Shown: in pieces, positions 40,243 to 49,134 of the stretch
Layout of the letters: each line of letters starts with the position of its first letter
Numbering within the stretch: the stretch's first letter is position 1
DNA from: Cyanobacteria bacterium SIG29
GTDB lineage: Bacteria > Cyanobacteriota > Vampirovibrionia > Gastranaerophilales > Gastranaerophilaceae
DNA: 64,000 nucleotides
Direction: 5' to 3'
Assembly: GCA_015152515.1 (NCBI GenBank)
Contig: SUTV01000002.1
Location: 186,001 to 250,000 of the forward strand
Translations under genes and position numbers: made by a program
Notes under the pieces: generated by a model
Seen by the model: the letters and a program-made list of their open reading frames with translations, nothing else
The model's database searches: none
What the model was told of the DNA's origin: nothing

Positions 40243-41178
40243 TTAATTCTTTCCTTTTTTACTTGTTGCTCTCTTAACTATTTCATCGGTACTTTTTGAA
40301 TTTTCTTTAATTTTGTCTGAATCGTACATCCTGTATAGTTCTGTAAAACAGCAACATCTGAAAGGAAGCGTAAAACCTATAATTACGAAACTTAGCATGG
40401 CGTAAAATGAATACATTGCAAGTTCTGTAACGTTTGTGCTCATATTAATATTTGATAAAATTTCATTATAATTTTCAATTGGAAGAAGTGAATAGAAAAT
40501 CTCTAGTTTTGTAAGTACAAAAGTTGATAGAGAAACTTTTTCTGATACCCACATAAATAATTCTGGTAGGAAATAATATGTAGAGCCCCAACATAATATA
40601 ATCATTATTATTGTTGGTATTATATTGTCTTTAACTAATTCAAAACTTCTAGAAAATGCTTTAGGTGCTGAAACATCACCTTCTAAAGCAAAAACTTGGA
40701 AGCATAAGCTTAAAAAGATTAAAATTGGTGGAAATATTGAACATAAACTAACTATTAATAGTAGAAAAATGTAGTTCGGTAATTTTCTTTTAATTACATT
40801 ATCATTTGCACAAAAGTCTATGTTTTTGCTTTTTTTGCTCTTTGAATTTGTGAAAAATAGTATATTTAAAGAACAAAATGCAATTAAATAATTAAAAAAT
40901 GCTTTTAAAAATACTAATAGAAATGGCGCAATAATGACATAAAAAGTTGTTAGTAAGTGTTTGTCATTATTAAAAAATTCATGGATATTTTTAATATTTT
41001 CAATATTAGTTGCAAAGAAGTAGGTTATTGTTAAAAGTAAAACAAGGCTTATAAGTTGTCCAAATATAGGAAATGCAAGGTATTTAGCACATTGATCTAA
41101 ATATAAAAAATAAGTTTTTATACTTGCAAAAAATATTTGAAAAGCTCCAAAGAATTTATTTGATTTTTTCCTAGCCAT
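40243..41178 (-). CDS. Polytopic membrane protein (EI24/DUF-type)
   Basis: Multiple TM segments (LISLVLLLTITYFFA, VIIAPFLLVFLKAFFNYLIAF, IFLLLIVSLCSIFPPILIFLSL). Confidence 0.7.
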   Translation of the reverse strand: MARKKSNKFFGAFQIFFASIKTYFLYLDQCAKYLAFPIFGQLISLVLLLTITYFFATNIENIKNIHEFFNNDKHLLTTFYVIIAPFLLVFLKAFFNYLIAFCSLNILFFTNSKSKKSKNIDFCANDNVIKRKLPNYIFLLLIVSLCSIFPPILIFLSLCFQVFALEGDVSAPKAFSRSFELVKDNIIPTIIMIILCWGSTYYFLPELFMWVSEKVSLSTFVLTKLEIFYSLLPIENYNEILSNINMSTNVTELAMYSFYAMLSFVIIGFTLPFRCCCFTELYRMYDSDKIKENSKSTDEIVKRATSKKGKN

Positions 41179-41216
41179 ACTTCCTCTTTTTTGTATTTTA
41201 TATTAGCATATATATC

Positions 41217-41858
41217 ATGAGAAAAGAAGAATTAAAAAAATTATTATCCTCTTTTAAAGAAGAAGATTATTACAAAAATGTTGATTTACATATTCATTCG
41301 AATGAATCTGATGGGGGTTTAACCCCGATTGAAATTTTAAATCAAGCTCATAAAAAAGATTTAAAATATATTTCAATAGCTGATCATAATACAATTGATG
41401 CTTACATTTCAACGAATATTATGGCAGATGATATTGTAATTCCTGCTGTTGAATTTGATTGTATATTTAAAGGAATTCCTATTCATATTTTGGGTTATGG
41501 TTTTGATATTGATAATAGAGAAATGAAAACTTTATATGCTAAAAATAGATTTGGTGTGACAACAAATTGGTATAGAATTTTTCATTTAAGAAATCCAAAA
41601 GAAGTAATTGAAAAAATAAATAATGCGGGTGGGTTATCTGTTTTAGCACATCCTTGTTGTTATTGGACTTTAAATTTAGATAAATTTATTGGTGATTTGG
41701 TTAAAATGGGTTTAGATGGGGTGGAAGTTTATTATCCATATAAAGGGATGCGAAGCATTGTTAAATTCCATTCACGCAAAAATATTGCACAAATTGCTGA
41801 TAAATACAATTTAATTAAAACAGGTGGAACTGATTGTCATACTAAAAATTTGTTATAA
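41217..41858 (+). CDS. PHP domain phosphoesterase
   Basis: NVDLHIHSNESDGGLTPIEILNQAHKKDLKYISIADHNTIDAY; LSVLAHPCCY; KTGGTDCH. Confidence 0.9.
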   Translation: MRKEELKKLLSSFKEEDYYKNVDLHIHSNESDGGLTPIEILNQAHKKDLKYISIADHNTIDAYISTNIMADDIVIPAVEFDCIFKGIPIHILGYGFDIDNREMKTLYAKNRFGVTTNWYRIFHLRNPKEVIEKINNAGGLSVLAHPCCYWTLNLDKFIGDLVKMGLDGVEVYYPYKGMRSIVKFHSRKNIAQIADKYNLIKTGGTDCHTKNLL

Positions 41859-42404
41859 ATCTTTGGTTATTTCTTTTATGTATTTTTTTACGCCTTTTGT
41901 AATAAGTAGATTTTTTTCTTTATCGCAAAAGTCATCTAAAATAGTTATTCCTAATGAGTTATCACCTTTTTGGATATATAAAAGTCCAAGTAAAACATTA
42001 TTTAATGGTGAATCTGTTTTTTCGTGATAAAGTGCTATTTTCTCATCTAACAAACCAAGTTTTTTATAATTTTGTGCAAGTTTTAAGTAATAATCAAAAC
42101 ATAAAATATTTAGTGAAACTGCTTTTTCAAAGCAAGGTTTTGCTAGTTCATCATAGCCTATTTTTTCATATGTTGTACCAAGATTAACATAATAAACAGC
42201 ACTAGCTTGAGAGTTTGGGTTTAAATTTATTGCAATTTGAAATTCTTTAATTGCTCCAAAATAATATTTTTCTTTAAGGTAGTTAATGCCTTGATTATTG
42301 TGCTGATAAGCATTGTTTTGTGCCTTTATTTCGTGGTCAGCAAAGGCAAATATTGGTGATAAAAAAATTATTAATAAGCTTATTAAAAAATTTTTTATAA
42401 ACAA
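41853..42404 (-). CDS. Tetratricopeptide repeat protein with signal peptide
   Basis: ISLLIIFLSPIFAFA signal; TPR-like helices (YYFGAIKEFQIAINLNPNSQASAVYYVNLGTTYEKIGYDELAKPCFEKAVSLN). Confidence 0.75.
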   Translation of the reverse strand: MFIKNFLISLLIIFLSPIFAFADHEIKAQNNAYQHNNQGINYLKEKYYFGAIKEFQIAINLNPNSQASAVYYVNLGTTYEKIGYDELAKPCFEKAVSLNILCFDYYLKLAQNYKKLGLLDEKIALYHEKTDSPLNNVLLGLLYIQKGDNSLGITILDDFCDKEKNLLITKGVKKYIKEITKDL

Positions 42405-43333
42405 ATTTCAAGCCCTTCTTTTGCTAAAAAATAGTTCTTATTTTTGTTATTAAAGATATTTTCTATGAATGTCAATTTTTCATCATTGTATGATGGGTCA
42501 AAATGGTAAAATGCTAATTTTTTAACATTTGCTGCATTTGCTGTTTCGTATGCCATATCAAAGGTTGAATGACCAAATCCTTGTTTTGGCATAGCGTTTG
42601 ACAAGTAATCTTCTGTTGTATATTGGCTATCGTGGATTAGTAAATCAGCATCTTTAGCAAATAATTCTAATTTTTTAGAACCACCAGAATAACATTCTGT
42701 ATCTGTTGCAAATACTAGATTTTTTCCTTGATATGAGATTTTAAAACACATTACACCATAATTAGGGTGAGAATTTGATTTCATAAAGGAAATAATTACA
42801 TCATCTTTTTTAGGTTTTATTTCAGATAAGTCAGAAATTCTTTTAACAAGAGGTGTTGGAGTTTCTTTGTTTAAGATTAAAATATCAGCTTCTGAGATAT
42901 CTGCGAAACAGCAATCAGCAGTAATGTCGTATAAGTTAATAGGAAAAGATTTTCCATAAATAAGTTCTGATAAATTTTCGTATAAGGTTGTGTCAAACCC
43001 GCTATATCCAAATAGTGAAAATTGAGTATTTAAGATATTTATAGGTTTAAAGAAGTTCAAACCTTGAATGTGGTCTTGGTGAACGTGACTCAATAAAACA
43101 GTAACATTGATTGGTGTTCTATCAAGTGCATTTTCAGAAGAGGAAATATATTCTTTGAAAATTTTATCACCAAGTGGAATAATACCTGTTCCACCATCTA
43201 AAATAATTCTGTGAGGACCGGCTATTACTTCAACGCAGGAAGTGTTTCCTCCATACTTTAAAAAGTTTTGATTGGCAACAGGGTAAGAACCTCTTGTTCC
43301 CCAAAATTTAACTTTAAATTCGTTGTTTTTCAT
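42395..43333 (-). CDS. MBL-fold metallo-hydrolase
   Basis: VKFWGTRGSYPV, LLSHVHQDHIQGLNFF (HxHxDH), ATDTECY. Start chosen at MKNNEFK (43333). Confidence 0.88.
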   Translation of the reverse strand: MKNNEFKVKFWGTRGSYPVANQNFLKYGGNTSCVEVIAGPHRIILDGGTGIIPLGDKIFKEYISSSENALDRTPINVTVLLSHVHQDHIQGLNFFKPINILNTQFSLFGYSGFDTTLYENLSELIYGKSFPINLYDITADCCFADISEADILILNKETPTPLVKRISDLSEIKPKKDDVIISFMKSNSHPNYGVMCFKISYQGKNLVFATDTECYSGGSKKLELFAKDADLLIHDSQYTTEDYLSNAMPKQGFGHSTFDMAYETANAANVKKLAFYHFDPSYNDEKLTFIENIFNNKNKNYFLAKEGLEICL

Positions 43334-43343
43334 AATGTCCTCT

Positions 43344-44294
43344 TTATTTTTTATCGATTGTAATAGTTGTATTTCTGTCTTTTTCTTTTCCGTAGTATCT
43401 AGCACCACCTAGTGTTAGAATTCTAGTTTTTGCTTGTACATCTTTTAGATTTGTTTCTATAAATTTAAAGTTAAAGATAACTTTATTTCGTTTGTTGTTT
43501 ACTTCTACAATTCTAAATGCGTTAGGGTAACCAGCTAAAGATGGTGTTGAAACATGTAAAATATTATCTTTTTTAGTTATTTTTGTCATATGGTAATGTC
43601 CAGAAAAAATTGCAATTGGCATTTTATATTGGTCTAAAATTTTTTTAAATTCATTCGCGTTTAAAATTTCGTGGTTTGGTGAGTTAAACGGTGCAACTAA
43701 CGGGAAGTGGATAAAAATTAGAACTACATCTTTTTTAGAACGCTTTAGTACATTATTAAGCCATAGTAATTCTTCTTGTGGCAATATTCCGTGTGATGAA
43801 ATACCTTGATTTTTAGCTCCATCAAGTACAATAATTCTGTAATTGTATTTTTTGAAAGTATAATAAGTCGAATTAAAAGTGTAATTTTTATTTTTAAATT
43901 TTAATTCCTGTAATAAATTTTTTTTGGTTAAATAGCCATCAGTTGTTGTATCGTGATTACCTACTGCTAAATACCAAGGGTATTTTAATTCATTTAAAAT
44001 TTGAGTAACTCCATCAAAAGATTCTTTTAACGGTTTATCAATAAAATCTCCAGTAATCATTACAAAATCAATATTTTTTTCGTTATTGATTTGCATAACA
44101 GCATCTTCTAATAAGGGCTGAGTTTTATCTAAAAGTTTATATCCATTTTCTACTACTCTTTTAGAGTAGTGAATATCAGAAACTTGTGCAAATTTAATTG
44201 TGCGAGAAAAAGAAGGCTGGTCACTTATAAAAAATAAAATAGTAACCACGAATAATATATAAAGACAGTCTTTTAATAATTTTCTCATAGTCAA
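43344..44294 (-). CDS. Calcineurin-like metallophosphoesterase, exported
   Basis: AQVSDIHYSKRV, MITGDFIDKP, LAVGNHDTTTDG, IFSGHYH; N-terminal hydrophobic helix. Confidence 0.9.
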   Translation of the reverse strand: MTMRKLLKDCLYILFVVTILFFISDQPSFSRTIKFAQVSDIHYSKRVVENGYKLLDKTQPLLEDAVMQINNEKNIDFVMITGDFIDKPLKESFDGVTQILNELKYPWYLAVGNHDTTTDGYLTKKNLLQELKFKNKNYTFNSTYYTFKKYNYRIIVLDGAKNQGISSHGILPQEELLWLNNVLKRSKKDVVLIFIHFPLVAPFNSPNHEILNANEFKKILDQYKMPIAIFSGHYHMTKITKKDNILHVSTPSLAGYPNAFRIVEVNNKRNKVIFNFKFIETNLKDVQAKTRILTLGGARYYGKEKDRNTTITIDKK

Positions 44295-44334
44295 ATTATA
44301 TCAGATATTTTAAATATCTCAAAAAAGAAAAGAA

Positions 44335-45597
44335 TTGTTTTTAGAAGTGAAAACGATTAAAATTGTAGTTATGGGAAAAGAAGTTAAAATAAAAAATATA
44401 GTATTTAATTTATTTTTTATAATAGCCTTGATTTGTGTGTTTGATGTTTTTTTTAAACCATTAGAAAAAGTTAATTTTGTTTTTATAAACAAAATTTTAA
44501 ATTCAACAAGACAGGCTCAAAATGTTGCACCTCAAAGGTTGTTTATTAATGCGTGGAGAATAGCCAAAATTGAATATGTAGATTCAACTATGAACAATCA
44601 AAATTGGTATAGATGGCGAGTTAAATATGTTAAACATATCAAAACAATGGAAGATGCAGATGTTGCAATAAATTCAATGCTTTTAAGTTTGAATGACCCA
44701 TATGCAAAATTTTTAAAATCAAAATCTTTTTCTTCTCAAAAAATGATTTTAGATTCAAAAATAACAGGTGTTGGGGTTATGTTTAACAAAACTGGCGAAG
44801 AGGTTATTGTTAATCATATTTTAAAAAATTCGTCTGCTCAAAATCAAAATATTTTACCAGGAGATAAGATTGTAAGTATTAATAATATAGATGTTAAAAA
44901 TATGTCATCTGAAGATATACATTCTTATATGGAAGGAAATAAGAAAAAAAATATCAATATAGTTATTCAAAGAGGTGAAAAACTAATATCTAAAAAGCTT
45001 GAACAAAAAGAAATTTATCTTGATACGATGAGTTATAAAACGACTAAAGATAATATTTCGATAATTAGGCTTTCTAATATTATGGGTGAAAAAGCTCTTT
45101 TAGATTTTAAAAAAATTATTTTACAAACTAATAATTCAAAAGGTTTGATAATTGATTTAAGAAATAATTATGGTGGAATATTAGCAAATGCTGTTTTAAT
45201 GTCTGATTTAATGTTACCAGAACATAAAAAAATAGTTAGTCTTTATTCAAGAGGTGTTTCTAAATTTGATATTTTTGCAGATGAAGAAAATATTTTTATT
45301 GAAAAACCAATAGTTATTTTAGTTAATAAAAAAACTGCCAGTTCTGCTGAAATTTTAGCAGGTGTATTAAAAGATAGTGCTGATGCTATTTTAATTGGGG
45401 AAAATACATATGGTAAAAATTCTATTCAACAAATTATTCCAATGACAAATAATTCTGGCATGATTATTACAAGTGCAAAGTATATTCTTCCTAATGGTGA
45501 AGATATTAATGATATTGGTATTAAACCAGATATATATGTAGAAGATAAATATGTAATCCAAGAAGCTATTAATTTGATTAATAAATTAGCTGATTAG
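44335..45597 (+). CDS. S41 family C-terminal processing peptidase (CtpA-like, PDZ)
   Basis: PGDKIVSINNIDVKNMSSEDIHSYMEG (PDZ), LIIDLRNNYGGILANAVLMSDLML, VLVNKKTASSAEILAGVLKDS. Confidence 0.92.
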   Translation: MFLEVKTIKIVVMGKEVKIKNIVFNLFFIIALICVFDVFFKPLEKVNFVFINKILNSTRQAQNVAPQRLFINAWRIAKIEYVDSTMNNQNWYRWRVKYVKHIKTMEDADVAINSMLLSLNDPYAKFLKSKSFSSQKMILDSKITGVGVMFNKTGEEVIVNHILKNSSAQNQNILPGDKIVSINNIDVKNMSSEDIHSYMEGNKKKNINIVIQRGEKLISKKLEQKEIYLDTMSYKTTKDNISIIRLSNIMGEKALLDFKKIILQTNNSKGLIIDLRNNYGGILANAVLMSDLMLPEHKKIVSLYSRGVSKFDIFADEENIFIEKPIVILVNKKTASSAEILAGVLKDSADAILIGENTYGKNSIQQIIPMTNNSGMIITSAKYILPNGEDINDIGIKPDIYVEDKYVIQEAINLINKLAD

Positions 45598-45635
45598 TAG
45601 GCTTTTTTTAATAAAAATTATGTTATAATGATAAT

Positions 45636-45800
45636 AGCTCTATGCGGGTATTTATTTTGTTCCTACATTTTGATTAATAGGGAAAGAAGACTCTAATAAC
45701 ATTGAAGTAGACCTGCCAAGTAGCAGGAAACGGATGTGTTAAGGCGCTTACCCACCTGTGGAGCATTCACAGGTAACAAAATCGTACTTGTATAGGGCTT
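45636..45800 (+). ncRNA. 6S-like regulatory RNA (putative)
   Basis: TATAAT at 45624-45629; 14-bp terminal stem 45636-45649/45786-45799; second stem ATTTTGTT/AACAAAAT; hairpin CCTGTG-gagcatt-CACAGG in the 3' bubble strand; tip hairpin CCTGC-caagta-GCAGG; U-rich end. Confidence 0.55.
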
Positions 45801-45811
45801 TTAATTTTTAA

Positions 45812-46225
45812 TTAGTTATAAGAAAAATATCTATCGAAATCAACATCATCAAAGTTGCATAAAAGTCTATAGACTTCATCATCTTCATCCATTTTTTGGA
45901 ATTTGAATTCATCAAATTTCCATAATTTAGGATTGATTCCAAAAACTCTTATAATTTCTTTATCTAAAAGTATTTTTAATTTCTTTTTAACAGTTTCTAA
46001 TGGCATATCTAAAGCTTTAGAAAGTTCAACAGCAGAAATGCCACCATCTCTTGAGCATTTTTCTGGTGTTAGGAACATAAGTTCTAATCCTACTTTCTTT
46101 AGATCATTATCTTCTATTATTGCCATACTCTTAATACCTGTTTTGTCATTTTCATGTTCGGCATTTTTTTTAAATACTTTAATTATTTTATTACATATAT
46201 GTTTTTTTACATAAATATTGTACAA
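45812..46225 (-). CDS. Winged-helix-like DNA-binding protein
   Basis: GLELMFLTPEKCSRDGGISAVELSKALDMPLETVKKKLKILLDKEIIRVFG; start may be internal (MAIIEDN). Confidence 0.65.
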   Translation of the reverse strand: MYNIYVKKHICNKIIKVFKKNAEHENDKTGIKSMAIIEDNDLKKVGLELMFLTPEKCSRDGGISAVELSKALDMPLETVKKKLKILLDKEIIRVFGINPKLWKFDEFKFQKMDEDDEVYRLLCNFDDVDFDRYFSYN

Positions 46226-46252
46226 TTTAACTGATAGATTGGGTTAATTTTT

Positions 46253-49132
46253 ATGCAAGATTATAATATTTGTTACAGTTTAGATACTAATTATGTAGAA
46301 CAATTCTGTGTTTCGGTTGCTTCTATATTAAAAAATGCTAATGATAATGACAATATCAAGCTATATATTCTAGATGGTGGAATATCAAAAAAAGATAAAA
46401 CAAATATTGAATTATTAAAAAATATTAAAAGTTTCAGTATCGAATATTTTAAAATTGATAAAAAAGAATTTGCAAATTGTCCAATTTTAAATAAAAAAAG
46501 TGCAAAGCATAAAAATTATCACGTTACTTTACCAACATATTTTAGGTTTAAATTACCTGATTTATTAAAAAATTTAGATAAAGTTTTATATTTAGATTGT
46601 GACGTTATTGTAAGAACATCTTTAAAAGAATTATATGAAATTCCGTTTGAAGATAATGCTGTTTTAATGATTAAAGATGTTGAATCTAAAAAAGAAGCTA
46701 AACGTTTAGATATTAAAAATTATTTTAATGCTGGTGTAATGCTTATAAATCTTGATTATTGGAGAAAAAATAATGTTTCAAATCTTTTATTTGAATATGC
46801 AAAAAATAATCAAGATAAAATATTATGGCAAGATCAAGACATTATAAATGTTGTTTTAAATGGAAAAATTAAAAATATTGATATTAAGTGGAATTTTCAG
46901 TATTTTCTTTTTGAAAAGTTAGATGAAAATTTACTTCAAGATTGTTGCATATTGCATTTGGCTGGTCGTTTTAAACCGTGGTTAATGCCTTTTGAACACT
47001 TTGTTTATGATAGTTATTATTTTTATTTGTTATTAACTCCATACAAAAATAGATTTTTGGATTATAGGCAAAAATCAAGTGGAAAATTCTTGAAAAATAA
47101 TATTGGCGGCAGTGTAACCAATATTTTAAATGTTGCATCTGATTTTGATATTCAAAAAGTATATGAAGAAATAACTAAAAATTATGAATATACTAATAAT
47201 TTGTCAAAACAAAATGAACAAAAGATAGAACAAATTGATAATGAAATTGTAGAAAAAATTTCAGATGCTCATAGCGTGACAGATGAAAAGATTGCCAAAG
47301 TATATGAAGAAATAACTAAAAATTATGAATATACTAATAATTTGTCAAAACAAAATGAACAAAAGATAGAACAAATTGATAATGAATTTGTAGAAAAAAT
47401 TTCAGATGTTCATAGCGTGACAGATGAAAAGATTGCCAAAGTATATGAAGAAATAACTAAAAATTATGAATATACTAACGATTTGTCAAAACAAAATGAA
47501 CAAAAGATAGAACAAATTGATAATGAAATTGTAGAAAAGATATCAGATGTTCATAGCGTAACAGATGAAAAAATCGGTAAGGTATATGAAGAAATTACCA
47601 AGAATTATGAATATACAAATGATATAAAAGATGTTTTATTTACCGAAATATCTCAAAAAGAGAATTTTTTAAATGAAAAATTAATTTTAGTTGAAAAAAA
47701 TCTATTATCTGAAATAGATGATTCGCTTTTGGATTTTAAAAATGAAGTTCAATGCTTGTATGATAAAGTTGTGCTTAATGATGAAAATTTAAGACGCGAT
47801 TTTGAAGAATTAAAACAAATATTTTTAGATAAATTAAATTTTTATCAAAATCAAATAATTGAAAAATTGCGTGATGAAATAAATCAAAAAATAGAGTCTG
47901 TTAATAATATAACAGATGAAAAGATTACAAAAGTATATGAAGAAATTACTAAAAATTATGAATATACAAATGATTTGTCAAAACAAAATGAACAAAAGAT
48001 AGAACAAATTGATAATAAAATTGTAGAAAAAATATCAGATGTTCATAGCGTGACAGATGAAAAGATTACAAAAGTATATGAAGAAATTACTAAGAATTAT
48101 GAATATACAAATGATTTATCAAAACAAAATGAACAAAAGATAGAACAAATCAATAATGAAATTGTAGAAAAAATATCAGATGTTCATAGCGTGACAGATG
48201 AAAAGATTGCAAAAGTATATGAAGAAATTACCAAGAATTATGAATATACAAATGATTTATCAAAACAAAATGAACAAAAGATAGAACAAATCAATAATGA
48301 AATTGTAGAAAAGATATCAGATGTTCATAGTGTAACAGATGAAAAAATTGGCAGAGTATATGATGAAATTTCTAAAAATTATGAATATACAAACGAGATA
48401 AGAGATTCTTTAAATGAAAAAATAAATCAAAAAATCAAAGAAAATGTTGAGATGATAAATAGTGAAATATCTAAAAATCAACAAAAAATTGAAAAGGTTA
48501 ATCAAGAAAATAAAGATTTAGTAAATAGGGTTAAATCAGAAATGAGTGAAAGTATAACCAAAACTAAATCTGAAATTCAAGAAAATATTAGCAATGTTAA
48601 ATCTAATATAGAAAATGAAATACAACAAAATATTGGAAGTGTAAAAGATGAAATTCAGAATAAAATTGCTGATTTAGAAGAAGTTCAAAATAGAAAAAAT
48701 GATTTGCAATTTTCTCAAGTATATTCGTATGCAAATAATGAGCTAACTAAAATATTTGAACAAGTAAATAAAAATAATAATAATCTTGAAAATAAAATAG
48801 AATATAAAGCCCAAGAAATTTATAAAGATATTTGGAAAGAAGGTCAAAGGGTTAGCAATGTTGAACAAACTTTGTTTGATAAAGCAAATTATTCAGATAT
48901 TGCTAGTTTAGAAAAGAGTTTTGAGGAAAAATTAAAAGCTCTTAATTCTGCTAATGAAAAACAAATTGTAGATTTGATTTCAGATTTTGAAAATCAGTTA
49001 AATGAACAACGTATTAAATATGAGAAAAAGCTAATTTCAATGGAAAATACTATTTTTGATTTGGAACAAAAATATATTGAAAGTAGAAAAAATTTTTTCG
49101 TTAAAGTTATTGAAAAATGTGTGAAGAGATAA
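46253..49132 (+). CDS. GT8-like glycosyltransferase with very long repetitive C-terminal coiled coil
   Basis: ICYSLDTNYVEQFCVSVASIL, DKVLYLDCDVIVRTSLKELYEI (DxD), YFNAGVMLINLDYWR, QDQDIINVVL; then about 690 aa of coiled coil with 47-aa repeats. Confidence 0.9.
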   Translation: MQDYNICYSLDTNYVEQFCVSVASILKNANDNDNIKLYILDGGISKKDKTNIELLKNIKSFSIEYFKIDKKEFANCPILNKKSAKHKNYHVTLPTYFRFKLPDLLKNLDKVLYLDCDVIVRTSLKELYEIPFEDNAVLMIKDVESKKEAKRLDIKNYFNAGVMLINLDYWRKNNVSNLLFEYAKNNQDKILWQDQDIINVVLNGKIKNIDIKWNFQYFLFEKLDENLLQDCCILHLAGRFKPWLMPFEHFVYDSYYFYLLLTPYKNRFLDYRQKSSGKFLKNNIGGSVTNILNVASDFDIQKVYEEITKNYEYTNNLSKQNEQKIEQIDNEIVEKISDAHSVTDEKIAKVYEEITKNYEYTNNLSKQNEQKIEQIDNEFVEKISDVHSVTDEKIAKVYEEITKNYEYTNDLSKQNEQKIEQIDNEIVEKISDVHSVTDEKIGKVYEEITKNYEYTNDIKDVLFTEISQKENFLNEKLILVEKNLLSEIDDSLLDFKNEVQCLYDKVVLNDENLRRDFEELKQIFLDKLNFYQNQIIEKLRDEINQKIESVNNITDEKITKVYEEITKNYEYTNDLSKQNEQKIEQIDNKIVEKISDVHSVTDEKITKVYEEITKNYEYTNDLSKQNEQKIEQINNEIVEKISDVHSVTDEKIAKVYEEITKNYEYTNDLSKQNEQKIEQINNEIVEKISDVHSVTDEKIGRVYDEISKNYEYTNEIRDSLNEKINQKIKENVEMINSEISKNQQKIEKVNQENKDLVNRVKSEMSESITKTKSEIQENISNVKSNIENEIQQNIGSVKDEIQNKIADLEEVQNRKNDLQFSQVYSYANNELTKIFEQVNKNNNNLENKIEYKAQEIYKDIWKEGQRVSNVEQTLFDKANYSDIASLEKSFEEKLKALNSANEKQIVDLISDFENQLNEQRIKYEKKLISMENTIFDLEQKYIESRKNFFVKVIEKCVKR
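47156..47623 (+). repeat. Tandem array A: three full 141-nt (47-aa) units plus a partial fourth
   Basis: Unit starts at 47156, 47297, 47438, 47579 (exact 141-nt spacing), each encoding KVYEEITKNYEYTN[ND]LSKQNEQKIEQIDNE..EKISD.HSVTDEKI.. Confidence 0.97.
47930..48397 (+). repeat. Tandem array B: three full 141-nt units plus a partial fourth
   Basis: Unit starts at 47930, 48071, 48212, 48353 (exact 141-nt spacing). Confidence 0.97.
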
Positions 49133-49134
49133 TT

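Noticed and set aside
47156-48397. Direct repeats considered as a CRISPR array
   Set aside because: The repeats are 141 nt, in frame within a large CDS, contiguous without spacers, and no cas genes are present.
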